64,000 bases of DNA from positions 62,001 to 126,000 of the forward strand of contig NZ_CP174607.1 in the NCBI RefSeq assembly GCF_045999315.1, given 5' to 3'. Source of the stretch: Peredibacter sp045999315. Its GTDB lineage: Bacteria > Bdellovibrionota > Bacteriovoracia > Bacteriovoracales > Bacteriovoracaceae. The notes below the pieces were generated by a model. That model did not search any database, was not told the origin of the DNA, and saw only the letters and a program-made list of their open reading frames with translations. The position numbers were made by a program, and so were the translations under genes. This document shows positions 42,305-50,870 of this stretch, in pieces. How positions within the stretch are numbered: the first letter of the stretch is position 1; each line of letters starts with the position of its first letter.

Positions 42305-42379
42305 ATGGAAGACATGACACGGGTTTTGGTTCTGATTGTTCTTTTATTGCAGCTTGCTGTAATACTAAGAATGATCTAA
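42305..42379 (+). CDS. 24-residue hydrophobic membrane peptide
   Basis: Short frame starting ATG at 42305 with AAAAGGA seven bases upstream and TAA at 42377. The product begins MEDMTR, continues with a run of about 15 Val/Leu/Ile residues and ends RMI, the make-up of a single-span membrane micropeptide. It follows a terminator-like hairpin and precedes another strong hairpin. Function unknown; too short to be certain it is expressed. Confidence 0.45.
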   Translation: MEDMTRVLVLIVLLLQLAVILRMI

Positions 42380-42388
42380 TCAGATTTA

Positions 42389-42412
42389 GGAGGAGTGCAC
42401 CACCACTCCTCC
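42389..42412. terminator. Hairpin between the micropeptide and the desaturase gene
   Basis: GGAGGAGTG and CACTCCTCC form a perfect nine-base stem with a six-base loop. It is placed between the convergent micropeptide and desaturase genes, 10 and 39 bases from their stop codons. There is no T-run on either side, so it is a hairpin of uncertain role. Confidence 0.45.
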
Positions 42413-42450
42413 ACCTGTCATGTTCCAAGATTGTAACAAGAAAATCTAAG

Positions 42451-43344
42451 TCAATTCAAGGTCGAAAAGGTGCCAGGTTCCTGCTTGGAAGTAGCTGGTT
42501 TTAGGTTCTTAATCACTTCCTCAGATGGAACTTTCACGTCCCACACCAGACCCATTTTCTCAAAAAGTTTGATCACGACAAACGAAGCGTCGAACTGACC
42601 TTTCTGAATTCCGGTTGTGGCCGAGAACGGGAAGCAGTGGTGATTATAGTGCCAGCCTTCACCAAATGTGAGCCAGGCAAGCCATGCATTGTTGTGGCTG
42701 TTATCACGGCCTTCTCTCGCTGGAAAATCATAAGGTCTGTCACCATGAAGGTGTCCCCAAGAATTCACTAAGAAGATCGTATGAAGGTGACAAAGGCCTC
42801 CGATCAAATAGACCCAAACCAGAAATTGAAAACCATTTGTTCCAAGCTCCGGCTTCGCATATCTTAGGCCTTCGCCTAATAGAAACAAGAAAAGAGCAAA
42901 GATTCCGTGAATAGCATCACTGCGCTCATTTAAAAACTTGAGTTCAGGAAATTTCTCCCAATCTTTGATGCGCGAATAATCAGTGATGAATGATTTCTTT
43001 TCCATCGCCCAACCAATGTGGGACGTGAAAAAGCTGTGAGCGATTGGAGAATGCGGATCTTTCTCTGTGTCCGAATATTGGTGGTGCATGCGGTGATGGG
43101 CCGCCCACCAAAGAGCTCCTCGTTGCATACAAATATTCCCCGCCAGGGCCAGGAAGAACTGAAAACTACGAGTGGTCTTAAAACTTCTATGAGAAAAATA
43201 GCGGTGATAAGAAATTGATAGGAACAAACCTCTCCACACAAAAAAGAACAGAGTGAGATAAAGTGCAGTGGCCGAGGTCCCCGTCCAGATGACGTTTAAG
43301 ACCAGAAGATGAATAAAAACCAGGCGGATTGTTTGTTTGTCCAT
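42451..43344 (-). CDS. Acyl-CoA/acyl-lipid delta-9-type fatty acid desaturase
   Basis: 297 residues with four membrane segments and the three His boxes: HRYFSHR, HHRMHHQYSD and EGWHYNHHCF. These place it in the OLE1/DesA-like delta-9 group with a di-iron centre. It introduces a double bond into fatty acyl chains and tunes membrane fluidity. A CCCTA-TTT-TAGGG palindrome just upstream overlaps its ribosome site, so translation might be modulated. Confidence 0.93.
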   Translation of the reverse strand: MDKQTIRLVFIHLLVLNVIWTGTSATALYLTLFFFVWRGLFLSISYHRYFSHRSFKTTRSFQFFLALAGNICMQRGALWWAAHHRMHHQYSDTEKDPHSPIAHSFFTSHIGWAMEKKSFITDYSRIKDWEKFPELKFLNERSDAIHGIFALFLFLLGEGLRYAKPELGTNGFQFLVWVYLIGGLCHLHTIFLVNSWGHLHGDRPYDFPAREGRDNSHNNAWLAWLTFGEGWHYNHHCFPFSATTGIQKGQFDASFVVIKLFEKMGLVWDVKVPSEEVIKNLKPATSKQEPGTFSTLN

Positions 43345-43401
43345 TCCCTATTTTAGGGCCATTACAGGATGGAGGCCCAGATGGAAGTCAGAATTACAGG
43401 G

Positions 43402-43420
43402 GTGTCAAAATTTTAGACAC
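43402..43420. repeat. 19-bp palindrome-like site, copy B
   Basis: GTGTCAAAATTTTAGACAC shares 16 of 19 bases with the perfect palindrome at 31714-31732. It lies about ten bases upstream of a FliA-type -35 element. Confidence 0.5.
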
Positions 43421-43429
43421 TATCACTTC

Positions 43430-43457
43430 TAAGGTCTTCAGTTCCTCCGGTCGATAA
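43430..43457 (+). promoter_or_regulatory. Sigma-28 (FliA)-type promoter candidate
   Basis: TAAGGTCT, a 12-base spacer and GTCGATAA (7/8 to GCCGATAA). The predicted transcript would start at or very near the ATG at 43464. No ribosome site is visible before that ATG, so a leaderless message is possible. Confidence 0.4.
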
Positions 43458-43463
43458 GTAAGT

Positions 43464-44618
43464 ATGGTTAAATACTTATTTATCCTTGGCCTTATAACGA
43501 TAGCTCCAAGAGTTTTAGCAGACGAGATCTGCCCTGCGGCCCCCCTTCCATCAAATCAGCTTGCTGAGATCGAAAAAATTTTATCACCACTAAAACAAAG
43601 ACAAATTAAATACGGAAATAATTGTGCTAAAGAATTTGGGACCGACTTTGAGCAGCTAGTAAATGAGTCGATCAACGATGGATTAAAGTGCCTCAATGGT
43701 CTCAACACCCAATCTTCGAAAGACATTTCAAAAAAACTGGAAAATCTTTTTCAAGATCGCACTAATATCATCGAATGCAAAAACCTGGGCACTAAGGACA
43801 GTACAATCACGGCCGAAAGCTCTGTGGATGATCATCAAAATAGACCTGAAGAAAAACTTTTTCATCCCTATTTGATTTTAAATGCAGATAAATTGAAAGG
43901 CGACGATCCAGCTTCTAAGGAATTTTTAAAAAGTACTATCTTTCATGAGAGTATTCATAACATGAGCTATGCTCATGGAGATGGGCCAGAAATTGCCTAT
44001 ACCTGCGAGGCATGCTGTTTTAATACTGGTTCACCCGAAACGAGAGATCTTGCTTGCAGGGCCTGTGGGGCATCACTCGGTGATGCTTTGAATACAAAAT
44101 ATATTCATGCCATTTTACCTTGGGCACAGGCCACAAAATCGACTTACAGATTGGCACTGGATGACCTGACCTATAAAGGACTCATCCAAGAGCCAGGTTC
44201 AAAGGATTACCTTGAGGCCCTCATTCAAATACATCCATTTGCGGGGGAAGATATTATCAACAAAGTCATGGCCAGAAATTTGGTGAAGAATCAAATCCTG
44301 AATTCAGACAAGGCGATTGAAATTTCTAAACTTCCAATCGAAGCTCCGGCAGAACTGATTCAATTGGCAGAGAAAATTGTGGCCGTGAGGATGGCCCTTC
44401 TGGTTGAAGGAAATGCTTCTAAGGCCTTCGATTTGGCAAAAAGGATCGACCTATCCCACTATCAGGCCCTCGGAAAAAAATATCAGAACGATGACTTCTC
44501 TAATCTATATTACGGTTTGAACGATGACCTTAGTCACATTGGAAAGGACATTGAATTACAAAAGAAAAGAGCTGAAGAATTTGAAGATTTCCACTTTCAA
44601 TTCAAAATAGTGAACTAG
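43464..44618 (+). CDS. Exported metzincin-like zinc protease candidate
   Basis: 384 residues with a Sec signal peptide (LFILGLITIAPRVLA, cleavage near 19). Residues 161-172 read HESIHNMSYAHG, which has the metzincin spacing HExxHxxGxxHG with Ser where Gly is usual. A Cys cluster follows (C181, C184, C185, C198, C201; CEACC and CRAC), perhaps a disulphide knot or metal site. No Met-turn could be assigned with confidence. Activity is a prediction from the motif. Preceded by a palindrome and a FliA-type site. Confidence 0.65.
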   Translation: MVKYLFILGLITIAPRVLADEICPAAPLPSNQLAEIEKILSPLKQRQIKYGNNCAKEFGTDFEQLVNESINDGLKCLNGLNTQSSKDISKKLENLFQDRTNIIECKNLGTKDSTITAESSVDDHQNRPEEKLFHPYLILNADKLKGDDPASKEFLKSTIFHESIHNMSYAHGDGPEIAYTCEACCFNTGSPETRDLACRACGASLGDALNTKYIHAILPWAQATKSTYRLALDDLTYKGLIQEPGSKDYLEALIQIHPFAGEDIINKVMARNLVKNQILNSDKAIEISKLPIEAPAELIQLAEKIVAVRMALLVEGNASKAFDLAKRIDLSHYQALGKKYQNDDFSNLYYGLNDDLSHIGKDIELQKKRAEEFEDFHFQFKIVN

Positions 44619-44626
44619 TCACTACT

Positions 44627-46300
44627 CTAAGGATTGTAAATAAATCTCAAAGAGTAATCCGACACCTGAAGCACGAAATTCTCAATTGTAAGAAGATTCT
44701 GAATGAGCTTAGAAAGACCCAAATTTGAGATATTAAGCTCATGAAGCTGAATCTGAATTTCCTGCGAAGACTCAACGATCTCCCCTTTAATCACCTTCTC
44801 AATTTGGTTCTTGTTCGCCACCAGAAGCTGATGAGAATAAAGGGTCATAAGCTCACCTAGGATCAGATAAAACGTCATCGTCAAAAGACTTAGGTTCACC
44901 TGGGCCTTAAAGTCAGCGTGCTTAATGGACTCAAAGTTGAAGCGAATGCCACTCTCAACAGTACGGAAACGCAGAAGGTTTTGTGCCTGCTGATAACAGA
45001 TCTCAATCGGACTCATGGTCGATTCATAAATCTGAAGCTTACTTGGATTGGCACGTGAGAAACCCAGGAAAGTCTCAATCAACTGCTTACAGCGGATCGC
45101 TCCGTTTTTCATTTCAGTCAAAGTTTGTTCAGCTTCTTGATTAAGCGATTCATCTAAAAGCAGAAGACTTAAAGCGGCCTGTATACCAGCAATCGGGTTA
45201 TTGAGTTCGTGGGCGATACTTGAACTAATGATTCCCAGCTCCTGGCCGGATGGAGTTAAGTTACCGTCACCTTTCAGGAAGAAGCTTTCCGTGAAGAACA
45301 CGAAGAGAATCTTTTTCTCATCCAGATGGAAAACATCTTTTCGATAAACGTTATAAGGAATGTCGTTAATAAGAATCTTTTCACGAAGTTTTAACTTCAA
45401 GCAACCACTTGGTGCAAACCCGAGCTTTGCAAATAAAGTATTATGCTGATGGACCTCTGCTTTCTCTGAAAGAAGCGCCACCGGAAACGGAATGCTATCA
45501 AGAACACTTTCCCAAAGCTTTTCATCAAAGAAAGGATCTTCAATGTTTTGCTGAGATTTAAAAAAGTTCACTAAGGTATAGAAGAAAAAGAGACGCTTCA
45601 TGAGACGGAAATGGTCTTCATCATTCCAATTCATTTCAATCGCGATAAACACACCCTTAAACGGTGGAAGTAATAGAAAGTTCTCACTAGGAGTCACTTC
45701 CGCCAGCTCTCCCGAAGATAGGAACTGAAACTTCGAGCGCTCAATATTTACTTTCGTAAATTGTTTTAAAACTTTCTCGAGCTTCCCTAAATCATCGGCC
45801 TGAATGAGATCTTTTTCTAAATCCACCAGGGCCTGAGCGTAATTTAAAAGATCTTCTGAAGTAAAAGCGTTCTGTGTGATTTTACGAGCACGAGTTTCAA
45901 ACTTTCGGATGTTTTTCATCCCTAACGTTACGAACGACTCTTCCTTTACTTTCACGAGACCCTGAAGTCTCGGAGCAATTAAGCGCTCAATTTGTTTTAA
46001 ATCGAGACTATCGTCCAGGACCGCTTGAACGTGAGATTCATCCAGGTTCTGTCCAAAGCTAAAAAGACCTTGGTTACTGTCCAGGACACAGATACGAAAC
46101 TCTGGTCCTGGTTTTAATGTATGAAGGGAGCTTTCAGAAACAAAATCTACGGTGAGTTTTTTTGTAGAAAGTGGGACCGAAAGAGAATCAGCACGTTCTG
46201 CGTCTTTAAGACCAGTCAGAATAGCATCAATCGAGCGCCGAAGATCCGGCGACAACATAGGGTCTACTCTAAATTGCAGAAGTCCTGAGTGTGATTGCAT
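44627..46300 (-). CDS. Histidine kinase-like protein with PAS-like domain, degenerate ATPase
   Basis: 557 residues, no membrane segment. About 265-340 looks PAS-like (VLDSIPFPVALLSEKAEVHQHNTLFAKLGF). The dimerisation helix has IAHELNNPIAGIQAAL with the phospho-acceptor His near residue 363. The C-terminal 150 residues keep the general length of an ATPase domain but show no DxGxG or GTGLG box, so autophosphorylation is doubtful. It directly follows the M23 peptidase gene in a cell-wall/division operon. Confidence 0.72.
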   Translation of the reverse strand: MQSHSGLLQFRVDPMLSPDLRRSIDAILTGLKDAERADSLSVPLSTKKLTVDFVSESSLHTLKPGPEFRICVLDSNQGLFSFGQNLDESHVQAVLDDSLDLKQIERLIAPRLQGLVKVKEESFVTLGMKNIRKFETRARKITQNAFTSEDLLNYAQALVDLEKDLIQADDLGKLEKVLKQFTKVNIERSKFQFLSSGELAEVTPSENFLLLPPFKGVFIAIEMNWNDEDHFRLMKRLFFFYTLVNFFKSQQNIEDPFFDEKLWESVLDSIPFPVALLSEKAEVHQHNTLFAKLGFAPSGCLKLKLREKILINDIPYNVYRKDVFHLDEKKILFVFFTESFFLKGDGNLTPSGQELGIISSSIAHELNNPIAGIQAALSLLLLDESLNQEAEQTLTEMKNGAIRCKQLIETFLGFSRANPSKLQIYESTMSPIEICYQQAQNLLRFRTVESGIRFNFESIKHADFKAQVNLSLLTMTFYLILGELMTLYSHQLLVANKNQIEKVIKGEIVESSQEIQIQLHELNISNLGLSKLIQNLLTIENFVLQVSDYSLRFIYNP

Positions 46301-47143
46301 TTACTCTTTAAAAGCTTTTTTCGTCTCATCAATAAGAACGAAGCCATCAACATACTGGCCCTGAATTTTTACACCCCAATGAAGATGAGGTCCAGAAGTT
46401 CTTCCAGTATTTCCAGAAAGAGCGATCAATTGGCCCCTTTCTACCATCTCACCTGCTTTCACTAAAGTTTTTGAGCAGTGCCCATACACCGTGAAAACAT
46501 CCATTCCGTGGTCAATAATGACGGTCCAGCCTGTATAAAAAAGATCTCCTGCAAATACAACTTTACCGGCATTGGCAGCAGGAACTTTGTCCCCAATCGC
46601 CGCACGGTAATCAGTTCCTAAGTGTTGGCCCTTTTTCACGTTATTATAAACACGTTTAGTTCCATAAACACTGGTGACCACACTATTCATTGGTTCCTGG
46701 AAGGCCTGCTTGAAAAGAAACTTCGGTTCTGAAGAAGCATAAATTTTATTCAATACTAACTGCTCAGCGTCTGCTCGTTTCTGATTTTTTGCCGATAACT
46801 TGATTCTCTTTGGATCAACTTTTAACTTTTCGGCCTTATATTCTTTCTCCACGACTTTAAAGAAGACTTCTTCCAAGACTTGATCATTAAATTTTAGACT
46901 ACAGGTAAAAGGCTGGAGGTCTGAAAAGTAGCTCTCGATCACAATGGCCTGGGCCTTGTCTTTGTTGGCCTCTACTTTTACTTCTTGTCCTTTACAGAAG
47001 AGCTTTACACCCACGTCAGTAGTTTTAAACTCAAGCCACTTCACTTCACCGGGATGAATGATTTCTTCACGAGATACGGGATTTTTAGCAATCGCACAGC
47101 TTAGGAGGAATGGGGCCAAAAGAGTGAGAGAGATGTATTTCAT
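46301..47143 (-). CDS. M23 (LytM) peptidoglycan endopeptidase, lipoprotein
   Basis: 280 residues. The lipoprotein signal is LTLLAPFLLSC (Cys16). The N-terminal half is a beta-rich domain of unknown type. The C-terminal LytM domain has all zinc and catalytic residues: HLGTDYRA (HxxxD), VYGHCSK and GPHLHWGVK (HxH). It is therefore predicted to be active, unlike the EnvC-like protein three genes upstream. It probably cuts cross-links between stem peptides. Its start lies two bases past the xseA stop and its stop abuts the kinase-like gene. Confidence 0.9.
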   Translation of the reverse strand: MKYISLTLLAPFLLSCAIAKNPVSREEIIHPGEVKWLEFKTTDVGVKLFCKGQEVKVEANKDKAQAIVIESYFSDLQPFTCSLKFNDQVLEEVFFKVVEKEYKAEKLKVDPKRIKLSAKNQKRADAEQLVLNKIYASSEPKFLFKQAFQEPMNSVVTSVYGTKRVYNNVKKGQHLGTDYRAAIGDKVPAANAGKVVFAGDLFYTGWTVIIDHGMDVFTVYGHCSKTLVKAGEMVERGQLIALSGNTGRTSGPHLHWGVKIQGQYVDGFVLIDETKKAFKE

Positions 47144-47145
47144 GA

Positions 47146-48414
47146 TTATTCCTTTATCGCTAGACCTTTTCCATCGTGGAATTGTATTTCAATTTTTGAT
47201 CCTGAAGCGGCCTTTGAGTAGTCCTTAAGTGAAGTAAGAACTGTCCCTTCTTTCGTCGTAACGTAAGAATAGCCACGGCCTAAAACCTTCGAAGGATTCA
47301 AGGCCTCTAACACATGTTCAAAACGATTAAGCTTTTCAGCTAAAGTCGCGCTCTTCATCTGCATATTGTGCATAAGCTTAAGCTCGGCCTCATCCAAACG
47401 CTGCTCGGCCTCTGGTAGACCAATGAGTTCCGTGGCACGTTCAGAGAGATGGATAGACTTAAGTCTCATGTGAGCGTCTTGAATCTTTTCCTTCATCAGT
47501 GCCAGAAGTTCTTTTGGATGAAACTTCTGAGTCATGAGTTGTACATGCTGATAAAGTTTAAAGAGATCAGATTTTAAGTGAGTCTGACAAAATGTAAGAC
47601 GTGCTTTTAATTCCGTTTGCGGCTGAGAAAGTGTCTCCGCCGCCGCAGTCGGAGTTTCTGAACGATGATCGGCCACATAGTCACAAAGAGTGAAGTCTAC
47701 TTGGTGGCCAACGGCGCTAATCACCGGAATTGGGCAATCATAAATAGCACGAACGAGGTTCTCATCATTGAAGCCCCAAAGGTCTTCCATGCTTCCTCCC
47801 CCACGAGTCATCACAATCACATCCACATCAGCAATCGCCTGTGCCTTTTTAAGCGCGGCCACGAGAGATCTTGGAGCACCATCACCTTGAACTAAGGCCG
47901 GAACAATCAGCACATCCATCCACAGAGAACGACGGTTCATCACATTCAGAAAATCCTGAAGAGCGGCACCATGTTCGGCGGTAATGACTGCAATTCGTTT
48001 CGGAAATTTGGGAATTTCTTTTTTCTTTTCGATATCAAAAAGTCCTTCCTGAGAAAGCTTTGCTTTCAAGCGTTCATACTGAAGCTTAAGCTGCCCTTCT
48101 CCAGCAGGAAAAATTCTTTTAGCGAGAAGCTGGAATGAGCCACGCTTCTGATAAACACTAATGGGCCCAACGATAACAATTTTGTCACCGTCTTTTAAAT
48201 TTCTAATTAGTGGATTTCTAAGAGCATCACCCTTAAAGAGTGCGCAAGATAAGGCGGCATTTTCATCAGACAAAGTGAAGTACCAATGGCCCGCACCTGA
48301 TGGGGAGAGATTTGTCACCTCTCCCTGAACCATCACTTCCTGGAACTGTTCTTCTAAAACGTCTTTAATGGAGGACACAAGGTCAGAGACCGAGGCCGCA
48401 TCAAATCCCATCAT
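47146..48414 (-). CDS. xseA: Exodeoxyribonuclease VII large subunit
   Basis: 422 residues. The N-terminal OB fold has VQGEVTNLSPSGAGHWYFTLSDENAALSCALF. The catalytic core has AVITAEHGAALQDFLNVMNRR, MTRGGGSMEDLWGFNDENLVRAI and AVGHQVDFTLCDYVADHRSETPTAAAE. The usual AVGHE is AVGHQ here, a notable substitution in a strongly conserved segment. The enzyme degrades single-stranded DNA. The small subunit xseB is not next to it. Confidence 0.93.
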   Translation of the reverse strand: MMGFDAASVSDLVSSIKDVLEEQFQEVMVQGEVTNLSPSGAGHWYFTLSDENAALSCALFKGDALRNPLIRNLKDGDKIVIVGPISVYQKRGSFQLLAKRIFPAGEGQLKLQYERLKAKLSQEGLFDIEKKKEIPKFPKRIAVITAEHGAALQDFLNVMNRRSLWMDVLIVPALVQGDGAPRSLVAALKKAQAIADVDVIVMTRGGGSMEDLWGFNDENLVRAIYDCPIPVISAVGHQVDFTLCDYVADHRSETPTAAAETLSQPQTELKARLTFCQTHLKSDLFKLYQHVQLMTQKFHPKELLALMKEKIQDAHMRLKSIHLSERATELIGLPEAEQRLDEAELKLMHNMQMKSATLAEKLNRFEHVLEALNPSKVLGRGYSYVTTKEGTVLTSLKDYSKAASGSKIEIQFHDGKGLAIKE

Positions 48415-48416
48415 TA

Positions 48417-49835
48417 CTACTTAGATGCCTTCAAGAACGTTTCAAATACGCCAAAGCCTTGTAAGTAACGAACGGCCTGAAGTACTTGATAGTCTTCTGC
48501 TGGTTGATAAGTTTTGAAAAGATCTTCTTCTTTTTCACCGTTTTTCTTGGCCGTCTTCTTCTCAGTCATGGCCTTAATTCTTTGAGCTCGTTCTTTACGC
48601 TCATTGGCCTCACGGATTGCTTTTTCATCTGGCGTTTCAATCGTCGCCGTTAGATGGTTTTTAAGGTCCTTCTCACGAATATAACGATCTTCCTTCAAGC
48701 TCTTTTCAAAATCCGCCTGGCTCATTTCTTCGATTTGAACATCCGGCTTAATTCCTACCGCTTGAATTTTACGGTTCTTTGGAGTCATATACTGGGCGAT
48801 CGTAAGCTTCACACCAGTGAACTTATCAAGTTGAGCAACAGTTTGAACCGAGCCTTTACCGAAAGATTGAGATCCCATGATAATGGCACGTTGATAATCC
48901 TGAAGAGCACCCGCCACAATCTCAGAAGCAGAGGCCGAAGCACCGTTAATCAGTACCACCATCGGAGTTGTAAGATCTTTGAAACCAGATTTCTTCACGT
49001 AGCGAATGTCTTTATTCTGCGGATCACGTGCTTCAGTTGAAACAACGATCCCTTCTTTTAAGAAGATTGAAGAAACATCAACAGCTTGATCAAGTAGACC
49101 ACCGGGATTTGAACGAAGATCCAGGATAATTCCACCTAAACCACCTTTGGCCTTGGCACTAATTTCTTTAAGCGCTGATTCAACAGATTCAGCTGAGCGC
49201 TTTTGGAACTGAGTCAAACGAATATAAGCATAGCGATCTTGAATAAGGTCAGACTTTACTGGTTTAACTTTGATAATTTCACGAGTCAGCGTGAAATGCT
49301 TCACACTTTCTTCACCCTCACGAACGATACCAAGGTGAATCTTCTCGCCAACTTTTCCGCGCATTTTCTCGATGGCCTGCTCAAGAGTCATACCAACAAT
49401 GGGCTCGTTATTGATTTCAACCAGTTTGTCTTTTGGTTTAATGCCTGCTCTGAAGGCCGGCGTATCATCAATCGGAGTAATAATGTAAATTACGCCTTCT
49501 TTCTGGGTCACTTCAAGTCCAAGTCCTCCGAACTCTCCGGCCGTATCGTTTTGCATTTTCTCAAAGAAGTCTTTATTCAAAAACGCTGAGTGCGGATCCA
49601 GTGTCTCCATCATCCCTTTCAAAGCACCTTCAACCAGGATCTCAGTTTTTACTGGACGATAATATTGAGTTTCGATCAGGTGAAGAACTTTATTGAAAAG
49701 TTCCAGCTGCTCAAAACGGGAACGATTTTCGGAAATTTTTGGAGCGGGGGCCGATGCTGTTTTTTTCTCATCGCGGGCGATGGCCGGAGAGACTAGAAAA
49801 ACAGACAGGAATGCAAGAGATGCAAGACGAGACAT
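48417..49835 (-). CDS. Carboxyl-terminal processing protease (S41, CtpA/Prc-like)
   Basis: 472 residues with a signal peptide (LAFLSVFLVSPAIA). A PDZ domain lies at about 105-195 (GLGLEVTQKEGVIYIITPIDDTPAFRAGIKPKDKLVEINNE). The protease domain has the serine in NGASASASEIVAGALQDYQRA and the lysine in GSQSFGKGSVQT. Ctp proteases trim periplasmic proteins, often hydrolases that cut cell wall. It follows the EnvC-like gene in the ftsEX operon, a very common arrangement. Confidence 0.94.
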   Translation of the reverse strand: MSRLASLAFLSVFLVSPAIARDEKKTASAPAPKISENRSRFEQLELFNKVLHLIETQYYRPVKTEILVEGALKGMMETLDPHSAFLNKDFFEKMQNDTAGEFGGLGLEVTQKEGVIYIITPIDDTPAFRAGIKPKDKLVEINNEPIVGMTLEQAIEKMRGKVGEKIHLGIVREGEESVKHFTLTREIIKVKPVKSDLIQDRYAYIRLTQFQKRSAESVESALKEISAKAKGGLGGIILDLRSNPGGLLDQAVDVSSIFLKEGIVVSTEARDPQNKDIRYVKKSGFKDLTTPMVVLINGASASASEIVAGALQDYQRAIIMGSQSFGKGSVQTVAQLDKFTGVKLTIAQYMTPKNRKIQAVGIKPDVQIEEMSQADFEKSLKEDRYIREKDLKNHLTATIETPDEKAIREANERKERAQRIKAMTEKKTAKKNGEKEEDLFKTYQPAEDYQVLQAVRYLQGFGVFETFLKASK

Positions 49836-49862
49836 GAGTACTCCTAAGACTTGATTTACGTC

Positions 49863-50870
49863 TTAGATTTTACTCACTCCAGTCTGCTCTAACCACAAAA
49901 TAGTGTTCTGAGCGGTGTTTTTCTTACGAACTTCGAAGTAGAGATTTTGAGGCTCTTGAGTGTCGTTAAGCGTGTAAGCGAGAATATCGCCGTCTTGAAC
50001 AGAGTCATTCTTTTTCACTCTGACGTTCATCTTTCCAAGAAGAACTGTTCTAAGATCATTGCCGTGATCAATGAGAACCACTTGTCCATAGGCCGCGAGA
50101 TCACCTGCAAAGACCACTTTCCCTCCACCCACAGCTTTCACTGGTTGAGCAGATTGGTATTTGAAAGTCACACCCTTTGGACTGGCAGTAAAGCTTAGAT
50201 AATCATCAACTGGTCTGTGAAAAATACGATCAGGCTTTTTCTCGATGATCGGGGCAGCGCTCATCTCTTTTTTTACAACAGCGATGCGCTTTTCCAGCTT
50301 TTTGGTTTGAACCACGCTCTCCATCTTCTTCTTTTTCTCTACTTTAGTGAGATAAGTTTCCATGGCGGTTTTCTTGCGTGCTTCAAGTTCCTGAATGACC
50401 TGGCTTAGTTCCTCTTCGTTCTTTCGAAGATCAACGAGCTTAACATCAAACTCCGCCACTTTCGTTTGAAAAGAAGCGAGTTCAGTTTCTTTGTTTTTAA
50501 GTTTGCTTTGGGCCTGCTTAAGAAGTTCTAAGTGGACCTTTCTTTGCCAAGGCTCGGTCGTGTCGTTTTCACTCTCAAGAAGGTAATTTTTTAGAATGCG
50601 CTTGTTTTCAACCTGTGCGGCAAGTACTTCAACTTGCTTCTTCTTTAGCGCCTCACGATAAAGCTTAATGTCCCCTTCAAACTGCTTGATCTGCTCAATG
50701 CTTGAAAGATAAAGATTGTTCTTTGATCCGATCTCTTTTTCGAGAGTTGAAAGACGCGCCCCCATCTCCATCACTTCTGTGCGGTAACGGGAAAGCTCAT
50801 CTGTCGGACGTCTGACTGCCGCTGATGCGCTGATTGAAAGAGTTAATGCGAGGATGAGACTTAATCTCAT
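49863..50870 (-). CDS. EnvC-like murein hydrolase activator (coiled coil + degenerate LytM)
   Basis: 335 residues from the ATG at 50870, which overlaps the ftsX stop by four bases (ATGA). It has a signal peptide (LILALTLSISASA), a long coiled coil (about 25-200) and a C-terminal LytM domain (KAVGGGKVVFAGDLAAYGQVVLIDHG). The catalytic HxxxD and HxH pairs are missing, so it should be non-catalytic, as in E. coli EnvC, which activates amidases under FtsEX control. Confidence 0.85.
   Translation of the reverse strand: MRLSLILALTLSISASAAVRRPTDELSRYRTEVMEMGARLSTLEKEIGSKNNLYLSSIEQIKQFEGDIKLYREALKKKQVEVLAAQVENKRILKNYLLESENDTTEPWQRKVHLELLKQAQSKLKNKETELASFQTKVAEFDVKLVDLRKNEEELSQVIQELEARKKTAMETYLTKVEKKKKMESVVQTKKLEKRIAVVKKEMSAAPIIEKKPDRIFHRPVDDYLSFTASPKGVTFKYQSAQPVKAVGGGKVVFAGDLAAYGQVVLIDHGNDLRTVLLGKMNVRVKKNDSVQDGDILAYTLNDTQEPQNLYFEVRKKNTAQNTILWLEQTGVSKI

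Noticed and set aside
46791..46798. Perfect GCCGATAA, a sigma-28 -10 match
   Set aside because: It lies inside the M23 coding region on the opposite strand and has no TAAA-like -35 at the right distance.
48654..49589. Two 128-residue plus-strand frames opposite the Ctp protease
   Set aside because: Both lie inside a gene with complete PDZ and protease motifs; low-complexity, no start signals.
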